DNA of 64,000 bases. Source: Prostheceraeus crozeri. Its lineage: Eukaryota; Platyhelminthes; Polycladida; Euryleptidae. Made by a program: the position numbers and the translations under genes. The DNA is taken from NCBI GenBank assembly GCA_907163375.1, contig CAJQUW010011061.1, positions 62,001 through 126,000 on the forward strand. Direction: 5' to 3'. The notes below the pieces were generated by a model, which made no database searches, was not told the origin of the DNA, and saw only the letters and a list, made by a program, of their open reading frames with translations. Below are positions 19,451 through 28,631 of the stretch, in pieces. The first letter of the stretch is position 1; each line of letters starts with the position of its first letter.

Positions 19451-21205
19451 ACCGCCCCCCCCAACGACTCAACTGACCAAATTGGTCGAAAAGACCAAAG
19501 TTGTTCAGAATCATGTGAAACAAACTTCTATCAAGGTTTCAGGTTGAAATTCGTCCAAAAAATTTTTTCGAAAATTTTCACTACGGTGGTCTCGACACTA
19601 AGGATTTTTTCATGAAAAAAAAAAATTTCAAAATGTTGGAATTGAGCTCCGAGACCCATCCCATCGTGTTTGTCGTCAAAAGTTGGGTCGGTGAAGTTTC
19701 GGTGAAAAAACCGCCCCCCCCCCCCCAACGACTCAACTGACCAAATTGGTCGAAAAGACCAAAGTTGTTCAGAATCATGTGAAACAAACTTCTATCGAGG
19801 TTTCAGGTTGAAATTCGTCCAAAAAATTTTTTCGAAAATTTTCACTACGGTGGTCTCGACACTTAGGATTTTTTCGTGAAAAAAAAATTTTTTTCAAAAT
19901 GTTGGAATTGAGCTCCGAGACCCATCCCATCGTGTTTGTCGTCAAAAGTTGGGTCGGTGAAGTTTCGGTGAAAAAACCGCCCCCCCCCCAACGACTCAAC
20001 TGACCAAATTGGTCGAAAAGACCAAAGTTGTTCAGAATCATGTGAAACAAACTTCTATCAAGGTTTCAGGTTGAAATTCGTCCAAAAAATTTTTTCGAAA
20101 ATTTTCACTACGGTGGTCTCGACACTTAGGATTTTTTCATGAAAAAAAATTTTTTTCAAAATGTTAGAATTGAGCTCCGAGACCCATCCCATCGTGTTTG
20201 TCGTCAAAAGTTGGGTCGGTGAAGTTTCGGTGAAAAAACCGCCCCCCCCCCCCAACGACTCAACTGACCAAATTGGTCGAAAAGACCAAAGTTGTTCAGA
20301 ATCATGTGAAACAAACTTCTATCAAGGTTTCAGGTTGAAATTCGTCAAAAAAATTTTTTCGAAAATTTTCACTACGGTGGTCTCGACACTTAGGATTTTT
20401 TCATGAAAAAAAAAAAATTTCAAAATGTTGGAATTGAGCTCCGAGACCCATCCCATCGTGTTTGTCGTCAAAAGTTGGGTCGGTGAAGTTTCGGTGAAAA
20501 AACCGCCCCCCCCTCCCCCCCCCCCAACGACTCAACTGACCAAATTGGTCGAAAAGACCAAAGTTGTTCAGAATCATGTGAAACAAACTTCTATCAAGGT
20601 TTCAGGTTGAAATTCGTCAAAAAAATTTTTTCGAAAATTTTCACTACGGTGGTCTCGACACTTAGGATTTTTTCGTGAAAAAAAAATTTTTTTTCAAAAT
20701 GTTGGAATTGAGCTCCGAGACCCATCCCATCGTGTTTGTCGTCAAAAGTTGGGTCGGTGAAGTTTCGGTGAAAAAACCGCCCCCCCCCCCCAACGACTCA
20801 ACTGACCAAATTGGTCGAAAAGACCAAAGTTGTTCAGAATCATGTGAAACAAACTTCTATCAAGGTTTCAGGTTGAAATTCGTCCAAAAAAATTTTTTCG
20901 AAAATTTTCACTACGGTGGTCTCGACACTTAGGATTTTTTCTTAAAAAAAATAATTTCAAAATGTTGGAATTGAGCTCCGAGACCCATCCCATCGTGTTT
21001 GTCGTCAAAAGTTGGGTCGGTGAAGTTTCGGTGAAAAAACCGAACCCCCCCAACGACTCAACTGACCAAATTGGTCGAAAAGACCAAAGTTGTTCAGAAT
21101 CATGTGAAACAAACTTCTATCAAGGTTTCAGGTTGAAATTCGTCAAAACAAAATTTTTTCGAAAATTTTCACTACGGTGGTCTCGACACTTAGGATTTTT
21201 TCAAG
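19451..21205 (+). repeat. Satellite array, about 265-bp unit, seven copies (left arm)
   Basis: Each unit has a C homopolymer (about 6-17 C), CAACGACTCAACTGACC, the 13-bp palindrome GACCAAATTGGTC, GGTCTCGACACTTAGG and CGAGACCCATCCCATCG. GACCAAATTGGTC starts near 19475, 19738, 20003, 20268, 20538, 20808 and 21065. Open frames across it (PPPPP-rich) simply translate the repeat and are not genes. Confidence 0.9.
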
Positions 21206-21599
21206 TCCAAATGTGAAATGTCGCTTTTTTTTGCCAACTTGGACGATGAATTGTGGAGGATTGGAAGTGAATGAAGAGCTCGGGTTTCTTTTAGCGGCAA
21301 GACCGCACTTTGTTCTCTAGGATCTCCTCTTTTCAGATGCGTGACAGGCTCCGTTTCCAAATGAGAGCCTGCTAAAAATCGAGTTTTTGTGCATTTTCCA
21401 AGATTTTGGAACTTTTTGAAAAAACGACTGAGTTTTTTCATCTCGGCTTCTGGTCATCGTAGAGGGTCGAGGGATGTCTTAAATGAAAGGGGAGAGCGAG
21501 AAAACGTGACACTCAAAATTTGGAGTCAATCGGAGCACTAGAACCGGAGATAGACGGGTTTAAAGTTTTTGGATGATGAGTGTTACGTCATCAGCTGAT

Positions 21600-21668
21600 C
21601 GCCACACACTATATAAGCTGGGAACCGAGAGAGACTTGTCATTAAGACGAGAGCGATTGTCAGAGGTA
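21600..21668 (+). promoter_or_regulatory. TATA promoter and first-exon donor (left arm, upstream)
   Basis: CACTATATAAGCTGGG at about 21607-21622 is followed about 30 bp later by a likely start (GTCATTAAGACG). A donor-like CAGAG/GTAGGT lies near 21666. It is mirrored in the right arm near 33937. It may drive an alternative first exon for the downstream large gene. Confidence 0.5.
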
Positions 21669-21912
21669 GGTCGTCTCTCTGAGCTCCGATGATAGCTTCG
21701 GACATTCCAAATTCCGAGTTTCTGTAAGAAACCGACTTAGAAAATTTCATTGCTGAACTCAGCTAAGGCGTCAGACTTAGAGGTTCGCCAGGAGATGGCC
21801 TTCGTCTCCAGGCCATAAAAGACTCCAAAACTTTAAAGGCTTGTAACTTTGCTTCTACAAGTCCGTTTGACTTGATTCAAAAAAGGTTCGGTTGCTATTG
21901 ACCTGCTCTAAG

Positions 21913-22274
21913 TGATAGACTACTTATAAAATGTTGTAAGTAGTGCTAAAAAGTTGAAAAATTTAAATTCACTAGTTTTGGAGGTTTTCTGGGGTTTTCG
22001 ACCCTGCTGAATTCAACTAAGACATTTACAAAGTTGCCAGAGGCGAGCTTCGGCTCGAGACTTGTTTCCTGATGTAAATAACTCCACCGATTCTGATAGA
22101 CTACTTATAAAATGTTGTAAGTAGTGCTAAAAAGTTGAAAAATTTAAATTCACTAGTTTTGGAGGTTTTCTGGGGTTTTCGACCCTGCTGAATTCAACTA
22201 AGACATTTACAAAGTTGCCAGAGGCGAGCTTCGGCTCGAGACTTGTTTCCTGATGTAAATAACTCCACCGATTT
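21913..22274 (+). repeat. 181-bp tandem duplication (left arm only)
   Basis: The block starting TGATAGACTACTTATAAAAT at 21913 recurs at 22094, nearly identical. The right arm has a single copy (about 33455-33640). Confidence 0.85.
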
Positions 22275-22607
22275 TCATGTCAAAATCGGGGCCCGGATAC
22301 CAACACAGTGACATGACGCACGCTCTGTCCGCTCGAGGTTGGATTTGTGGGTCGAGGTCTTGGAGTTGGGATAAGATCCCCTCTGAGAAATGCCTGTGAC
22401 GGATTCATCAGCTTAACTTGTCTTTCCTCTAAGCGAAGTTGTCTTTGTGATAGCACTGGGCGACTATTGATTCTGTCTTTGTATAGCATGGGCCTTCACG
22501 ACTGAAAGCCCAGTAACTGTCGATGTGTTGTCCAAATTTGGTAAAAGCGTCGTTGTCAAGTTAAAAGCATGACTAAATTTAGAAAGACCAAGGCAAGGCT
22601 TTGTGTT

Positions 22608-22675
22608 GGGAGGGTATATAGTCACTGCTTCTCTCTAGGCTTCACTCCTGTTTCAAGTTGTAAGACGAACGGTGA
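22608..22675 (+). promoter_or_regulatory. TATA promoter and first exon of the large gene (left arm)
   Basis: GGGAGGGTATATAG lies about 30 bp before CTTCACTCCTG. The short non-coding exon ends at a good donor (ACG/GTGAGT at 22671/22672). The matching acceptor CTTCTCTTTTCAG ends at 22869, eight bases before the ATG at 22877. Confidence 0.55.
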
Positions 22676-22876
22676 GTGCTCTGTCGAAGTTTGCTATCAA
22701 ACTTTGAAATATTTAGAACTTAGGATTATTCTGTCTTAATGCAGATACAGTAGTAGCTTCATATAGACGTTTTTATCAAGCTGTGACTTTAGATGAGATC
22801 CTTTAACGATCTCCTCTTATGAACACTAAAATGTGTCTCAATTTAACACATTATTTCTTCTCTTTTCAGTTTGAAA

Positions 22877-24253
22877 ATGACGAAGGAATGCAATAAAAAA
22901 TTACAAATTTTTAAGTGTAGTTGCGGCATGCCCTTCCGCGGTGACCGTTTCAGGCGCCACGTCTTGGCGAGAGTGACGAAGGGTGAGATGAAGCATGATG
23001 ATGTGTTGATGGTGATGTATTGTGTGTGGTGTGATGTTCGTTGTAGTGCGTATGATGTCGAGTTTGTGAAGGCTCATGCCAATTGTCCTCTGCGTGTGAT
23101 TGGGAAGGAAATGATGAGTCAAGTGTTGAGTGGTGAGCGGGGGAGCGCATTTGTTCAAGGCGAACCAGTACGTTCCCCAGTCGTGAATGTGGATTTGGAT
23201 GATGATGAAGTGGTGAATAAAGTAAAGAGGAAGTTGATTGTCGAGAGTGATGATGATGATGACGATGAGGCTATGGAGAGCGTTGTAACGAAGAAGGGGT
23301 GTGTTGAGAGGTTGAGTGATGATGTTGAGCTTGAGCGAGCTGTCGCGTCGATTGAGCCACTGGCAAAGCCACGGGCTCAATCGTCGCCGAGAGATGAGCG
23401 TGTGATGCCTAATTGTGTTGTGAGAGTGAGTCAGTCGAGTGTGCCGAGTAAAGTGGTGTTGACGAAGAATGATGCGCTGGCGTATGGGAATGTGAGGAAT
23501 GAGTGTGACAGGTTGCAGGGAAAGTTGAATGCTGCAAAGTGTACGTTGAAAGAAGTGACTGTGGAAAGGGATCGCTTGAAGAGAGAGTCGGAGGACTTTG
23601 CGAGTGTGAAGAGAGAGTTGTTTGAGGCGAGGCAGAAGTTGGTGAATGAGAGAAAGTTGAGGGAGACGCTTGAGTCGAAGTTGGAGAGTTGTGAGAAGTC
23701 GGTCTGTCGAGAGCGTGAGTTGAAGGAAGAGGCGATGGAACGAGTGAGAGTGTTGGAGCGTCAGTTGAGTGTGCAGTCGGAAGTGTCGCCTGAAACGGTC
23801 ACCGCCCTTCACATTCCTGTGGTGGGCTATGTCCCGGAGCGGCCATTAATTTATGGAGATGTGACTCCTGATACATCACAAGAATGTTTTAACTGCACGG
23901 ATGTCCGATGTTATCACATCAAAATACATCACAAGGAGGACATCCGTGTAGATTATCGGAAGCCGCACAAATTTCGTAAGTATTATGACTGGAACATAAC
24001 ATTGTACCATCTTTCTCATTCTTACTTCTTTCATTGCAGGCCAACTGAAAAAGTCATAAGCCCACCACATCCCACGTCCCGAGAACGACCCATGGGCTCT
24101 CTTAAGGGCCAACCTTCTAATGCAGCTAAAGCGGTCCCAAGCCCGCCACATATCTACGGATATGGAATGCAGAGGGGAAGAAAAATGATGAATGAAATGA
24201 AGGGAGGACATTCATGCGCCACACGCAACACAACAGACTTCTCTCTTCGCTAG
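22877..24253 (+). CDS. Cys/His-rich coiled-coil protein of the giant element (left arm copy)
   Basis: Start ATG at 22877. The N-terminal 80 residues hold paired Cys/His (FKCSCGMPF, RRHVLARV, MYCVWCDVRC, KAHANC), suggesting a zinc-binding fold. Then come an acidic run (about residues 115-135, SDDDDDDEAM), a Pro/Ser region, and a long charged coiled coil (NECDRLQGKLNAAKCTLKEV through ERVRVLERQLSVQ). A candidate 64-bp intron (GTAAGT at 23976, TCATTGCAG ending 24039) lies late in the frame, so the last about 90 codons, including the shared 3' module, may be untranslated. It resembles a DNA-binding or structural protein; no family recognised. The codon bias toward G on the sense strand is striking. 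Part of a palindromic element kept as a fossil; the two copies are almost identical. Confidence 0.6.
   Translation: MTKECNKKLQIFKCSCGMPFRGDRFRRHVLARVTKGEMKHDDVLMVMYCVWCDVRCSAYDVEFVKAHANCPLRVIGKEMMSQVLSGERGSAFVQGEPVRSPVVNVDLDDDEVVNKVKRKLIVESDDDDDDEAMESVVTKKGCVERLSDDVELERAVASIEPLAKPRAQSSPRDERVMPNCVVRVSQSSVPSKVVLTKNDALAYGNVRNECDRLQGKLNAAKCTLKEVTVERDRLKRESEDFASVKRELFEARQKLVNERKLRETLESKLESCEKSVCRERELKEEAMERVRVLERQLSVQSEVSPETVTALHIPVVGYVPERPLIYGDVTPDTSQECFNCTDVRCYHIKIHHKEDIRVDYRKPHKFRKYYDWNITLYHLSHSYFFHCRPTEKVISPPHPTSRERPMGSLKGQPSNAAKAVPSPPHIYGYGMQRGRKMMNEMKGGHSCATRNTTDFSLR
24113..24194 (+). repeat. 82-bp shared 3' module, copy 1 of 4
   Basis: CCTTCTAATGCAGCTAAAGC through the imperfect palindrome CATATCTACGGATATG to GATGAATG. 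The same block lies at 27624-27705, and inverted at 28019-28100 and 31536-31616, each time near the 3' end of one of the element's genes. Confidence 0.85.
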
Positions 24254-25340
24254 TGAACAAGCTCTTGTCAGTGTCATCAGAAACTAACATGTTGTACAAA
24301 GGTTTTACTGCAACACAGGTTGATGTATAGTTAGAAAAGTTTGATCATGATGTTTTATGAAACACACATGTCATAAAAGCGTTAGTGTAGTCAACTAGTT
24401 TTTACTACAACTCATGTTTGTGAAAATAAAGTTTGATCATTCGTAAGTCTAGTCAGAAAGTGTATCATGGTTTGTAAAAGCAAAGTTAGTGTATTCAGAA
24501 ACTTTATCATGTTGTACAAAAGTTTTATTGCAACACAGGTTGATGTATAGTTAGAAAAGTTTGATCATGATGTTTTATTTGTAAGTCTAGTCAGAAAGTG
24601 CATCATGTTTTTTGAAAAGTTAGTGTAGTCAAATAATTTTACTGTGACACCCGTTTGAGAAAGTAAAGTCTGATCATCGAAGTTGTATTCGTGAGTGTCA
24701 TCAGAAAGTGTATCATGGTTTGAAAAAGCAAAGTTAATGTAGTCAGAAACTTTATCATGTTGTATAAAGGTTTTACTGCTACACAGGTTGATGTCTAGTT
24801 AGAAAGTCTGATCATCGAAGTTGTATTCGTGAGTGTCATCAGAAAGTGTATCATGGTTTGAAAAAGCAAAGTTAATGTAGTCAGAAACTTTATCATGTTG
24901 TATAAAGGTTTTACTGCTACACAGGTTGATGTCTAGTTAGAAAGTTTGATCATTGAAGTTGTATTCGTAAGTCTAATCAGAAAGTGTATCATGTTGTACA
25001 AAGGTTTTACTGCAACACAGGTTGATGTATAGTTAGAAAATTTGATCATGGCGTTTTGTGAAACACAAGTGTTATGAAATGTAAGCGTTAGTGTAGTCAA
25101 ATAATATTACCGCGACACACGTTTGTGAAAATAATGTTTGATCATTGACGTTGTATGACTGACCGAACTCATCACAGCACTAGAAAGTTTTATCGAAAAG
25201 GTTTTACTGCACAGTGTAGATTGTCTTGTAACTTACTTTCACAGCACTAGAAAGTTTTATCGAAAAGGTTTTACTGCACAGTGTAGATTGTCTTGTAACT
25301 TACTTTCACAGTGTTAGAAAGTTTTATTGGAGACAGTTGC
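24254..25340 (+). repeat. Degenerate direct repeats downstream of the large gene (left arm)
   Basis: Words such as CAGAAAGTGTATCATG, TTTTACTGCAACACAGGTTG and AGAAAGTTTGATCAT recur many times with irregular spacing, and a block around 25170-25240 is tandemly repeated (CACTAGAAAGTTTTATCG). An AATAAA-type signal (GAAAATAAAGTTTG, about 24422) is present. Mirrored at 30400-31440. Confidence 0.75.
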
Positions 25341-27050
25341 CAACTGTTTCCCTATTAGAAAATTCAAACTCCATGACTGTTAGACTCGCTTCATCAGGTT
25401 TACTAAAAGCAGTTTTCTACTGCAATGAGAGTTTAGAATGTTATATGAAAACAGTGTTCACTACAGCACTAGAAAGTTTTTATCCTTAGTTGAGATCCGG
25501 ACTGCAGTGTGTAAAATGTTTTATGTGACAGTCTTTTCACAAACGGTGAAGTGTAAATACAGAGTGAATCCATCTGTTAGGTGGTCATTAACTTTGGATG
25601 TGAAGTAAAGCGAATCTGTGTACAGAATGAATTGAATATTAGACAACGCCTGCAAGTTTTTGACGACTTGAGTGGTTGACATCAAATCTAAGTTTAACAT
25701 GTTGGATATAAAAGTGAGATCGATAGGAATAAGTGTTGAATGTTTTATAAAACCAGATGTTGTCACACACGTTGCGTGTAATTCCACGACATTGAATCGC
25801 GTGGGTTGTAAAGTCCATCATCCAAGGCTAGGCTCCTCTACGGTTGGATTTAGGGTTTTATATTACATGCGTTAACCGTTCGTGTAGAATATGTGAAGCA
25901 CATGTTCGCATAAATGCAAATGTTGAAATAAGTTTTGTAAGAAGTCTTTGACAGGTTGTTGTGAAACTTAGCGAACGTTGAAAAAAGTTTTATGAAATGT
26001 TTCTGCAGTCACACTCGTTAGCGTACCAGCTTTACTAAATGTGTTGTTTGCCTTTATCAAATTGAATGTGTGTGTGTTTTGTAAATAAAGACAGACAGCG
26101 TGTTTGCACTCTGCATCGACAGCATACAAGTATAGACATAACAACTTGTTGTTAGTCGAATGCATATGAGATAGGAAACATTATGTGTGAGATAAAAATC
26201 AACCTGCTAGATGAAGTGAAACACAAAAGTGTCACAACTAGTTTACGGGAAATAAAGGAGAACTGTGACAACGTTTATACTCATCATAGACAGATGAACA
26301 TACAAATCTGACATTCAAATGAAAGTCGTAAACATGAACTGCGGTGTAAGAAACTTTATGTCAACAACTTTATGTTGGTAAAACTTTCATAGATTGCGGG
26401 CGTGTTGAAAGCTGATATAAAGACCTGTAGAAACGCATAAGTCTTAGTTCAACGACTCGACCCTTGAACTCACACAATGAATACGTCTGTGTAGAAAACT
26501 CATTGGTAGTAAACAGTATTTTCTGTGCGAATGCAGACGATGTAAACATGACATTTAACATGGCTTGCAATAGTCAACATGCTGCCATTCAAAATGTTTA
26601 TCATGAAACCTATCAGTGAAAAAACCCCTCCTGTGCCCACAAAGAATCATAAGTGCTCTCTGACGCCTGTCTGTCTCACTAGCCCCTCAGCAGATAGAGT
26701 AGAACACAAAGATGAATGACAGCGCAGCCGGTGGGCGATCGTCTGTCGCGCTAGTCCCTCAGCAGATGGAGTAGAACACAAAGATGTATGCTCTCTCTCT
26801 GGCGCCCGTCTGTCACATGAAACAGATAGCTATCGCATCTGTCCCAGGATGCAGGAACGTATCGTAGCACCTAGCTGATTCCCACACAGCTCATTGCTAT
26901 CACACCGGAAGGGAGATTCACGCGATAAATGCATCTAAGTTTGTTGAGTGGTTGAGGATGGCAGTCAATGAAAATATGACTTCCCTTTTCGTCCACCAAC
27001 CATAAGCTTAGAGCGATTTGATTGCGCGAACCAGACATTTCAAAGGCTGT
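25341..27050. other. Left-arm spacer between the two genes
   Basis: No convincing gene. Short frames (for example minus 25521-25787) are conserved only because the arm is duplicated. At about 26645-26790 a block of roughly 90 bp (CTAG(C/T)CCCTCAGCAGAT, AGTAGAACACAAAGATG) is repeated twice. Mirrored in 28700-30400. Confidence 0.5.
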
Positions 27051-27054
27051 ATCA

Positions 27055-27097
27055 TTCTCATATAAAGCAGAGTCTCGTGCATTTTACTATCATAATC
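27055..27097 (+). promoter_or_regulatory. TATA promoter of the small acidic gene (left arm)
   Basis: CTCATATAAAGCAGAG at about 27057-27072, then a short leader to the ATG at 27098. Mirrored at 28632-28672 in the right arm. Confidence 0.55.
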
Positions 27098-27547
27098 ATG
27101 TCCGAGAAGCCAACTGCTCAAGTTACCCCATATAGGATTACTTATATGGGTGAAACGTTTCTCTCCGATGAGAGTGAGGATATAGTATTTCATTTTATGA
27201 AATACTATTCCTTGTTCGATGAATCGAACGTCATACCTCCACCCGAATCCTCGATGTTGGATCTGCAGGAATCTCCGAGTGAGAGCGAGACGGTGGGGAG
27301 CGAGGCCGAGATGGCAACCAGCGAGAGCGAGACGGTCGAAAGTGATAACATGGAAAGAGAGGAGATGATGTGGAGTGAGGACTCGGAAAGTGATAACATA
27401 GAAAGTGAGGAAGTGGAAGCGAGTGAAGATGTCATTGTGATATCGGATGATGAAGTAAGAGTTTTAAACATGCATGCGAATGGCTGTCATCTCAACTCGT
27501 TCATGTTTTCTTTCAGTGATGGAGTGAGTGATGGGCGTTCATCATAA
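27098..27547 (+). CDS. Small acidic Ser/Glu-rich protein with SIM-like end (left arm copy)
   Basis: Start ATG at 27098 (MSEKPTAQVTPYRITYMGE). After a short ordered N-terminus the protein becomes almost wholly Ser, Glu and Asp, with repeated SESET(V) and SDN(I/M)E units. It reaches VIVISDDE, a hydrophobic-plus-acidic motif typical of SUMO-interaction sites. A candidate intron (GTAAGA at 27455, TTTCTTTCAG ending 27516) starts right after that motif, so the protein may end there. The likely location is nuclear. No homologue recognised; acidic SIM proteins are common among viral and chromatin regulators. The right-arm copy differs slightly in the last exon. Confidence 0.55.
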   Translation: MSEKPTAQVTPYRITYMGETFLSDESEDIVFHFMKYYSLFDESNVIPPPESSMLDLQESPSESETVGSEAEMATSESETVESDNMEREEMMWSEDSESDNIESEEVEASEDVIVISDDEVRVLNMHANGCHLNSFMFSFSDGVSDGRSS

Positions 27548-27705
27548 AATCATCATGCGCACATACAGCACACTGTTTCACCACATTTCCTCGTGAATGC
27601 ATCATGAGTTCTTATAAGAACTTCCTTCTAATGCAGCTAAAGCGGTCCCAAGCCCGCCACATATCTACGGATATGGAATGCAGAGGGGAAGAAAATTGAT
27701 GAATG

Positions 27706-28018
27706 TAAAGTTAGGAATAATATCAGAATCATTTCAGTGTTTGCAAGATAGGTAAAGTATAACATAGTGTCACAAGCATTTCACTGTTTGTAACGTTAGA
27801 AATAAATTTGATGTTTGTTAAGTTTGAAATCATGTTAGAATCCTTTCAGTGTTTGTAAAGTTAGAGATAATGGGTTTAATAAGTACGTTAGAGAGTTGAC
27901 TGTACTGAGATCTAAGGATTAGGTCACATTAGAATTCAAGTGATTGAATGTCATCTTAATGAAGATAGAAATGTGTTTGTGGCTTCATGTGGTGCAAGAG
28001 TGTACTCCCATTTAATTC
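27706..28018. other. Unique centre of the palindrome (313 bp)
   Basis: The only long part of the element not present twice. It contains degenerate repeats of TTTCAGTGTTTG and (A)AAGTTAG (27740-27870). The flanks on each side include the 82-bp module and the palindrome AGTTCTTATAAGAACT. Confidence 0.75.
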
Positions 28019-28100
28019 CATTCATCAATTTTCTTCCCCTCTGCATTCCATATCCGTAGATATGTGGCGGGCTTGGGACCGCTTTAGCTGCATTAGAAGG
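28019..28100 (-). repeat. 82-bp shared 3' module, copy 3 of 4 (right arm, inner)
   Basis: Inverse of 27624-27705; the two inner copies flank the palindrome centre. Confidence 0.85.
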
Positions 28101-28127
28101 AAGTTCTTATAAGAACTCATGATGCAT

Positions 28128-28631
28128 TCACGAGGAAATGTGGTGAAACAGTGTGCTGTATGTGCGCATGATGATTTTATGAACTAAAGAACGCCCATCA
28201 CTCACTCCATCACTGAAAGAAAACATGAACGAGTTGAGATGACAGCCATTCGCATGCATGTGTAAAACTCTTACTTCATCATCCGATATCACAATGACAT
28301 CTTCACTCGCTTCCACTTCCTCACTTTCTATGTTATCACTTTCCGAGTCCTCACTCCACATCATCTCCTCTCTTTCCATGTTATCACTTTCGACCGTCTC
28401 GCTCTCGCTGGTTGCCATCTCGGCCTCGCTCCCCACCGTCTCGCTCTCACTCGGAGATTCCTGCAGATCCATCATCGAGGATTCGGGTGGAGGTATGACG
28501 TTCGATTCATCGAACAAGGAATAGTATTTCATAAAATGAAATACTATATCCTCACTCTCATCGGAGAGAAACGTTTCACCCATATAAGTAATCCTATATG
28601 GGGTAACTTGAGCAGTTGGCTTCTCGGACAT
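28128..28631 (-). CDS. Small acidic Ser/Glu-rich protein (right arm copy)
   Basis: Inverted duplicate of the gene at 27098-27547, start ATG at 28631. The acidic repeats and the VIVISDDE motif are conserved, with a Leu-to-Met change in the SSMMDLQE segment. The frame runs slightly further in the last part. The same TATA box and candidate intron signals are present in mirror image. Confidence 0.55.
   Translation of the reverse strand: MSEKPTAQVTPYRITYMGETFLSDESEDIVFHFMKYYSLFDESNVIPPPESSMMDLQESPSESETVGSEAEMATSESETVESDNMEREEMMWSEDSESDNIESEEVEASEDVIVISDDEVRVLHMHANGCHLNSFMFSFSDGVSDGRSLVHKIIMRTYSTLFHHISS

Noticed and set aside
19451-21205. Proline-rich open frames (KPPPPPNDSTDQ) on both strands
   Set aside because: They only translate the 265-bp satellite with its C-homopolymers; length follows the repeat period.
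22901-23812. 303-codon minus-strand frame rich in His, Leu and Arg
   Set aside because: Antisense shadow of the coiled-coil gene, produced by its G-rich sense strand; the mirror copy at 31917 is the same.
25521-25787. 88-codon frame conserved in both arms of the giant element
   Set aside because: Conserved only because the whole arm is duplicated; no start context, motif or promoter.
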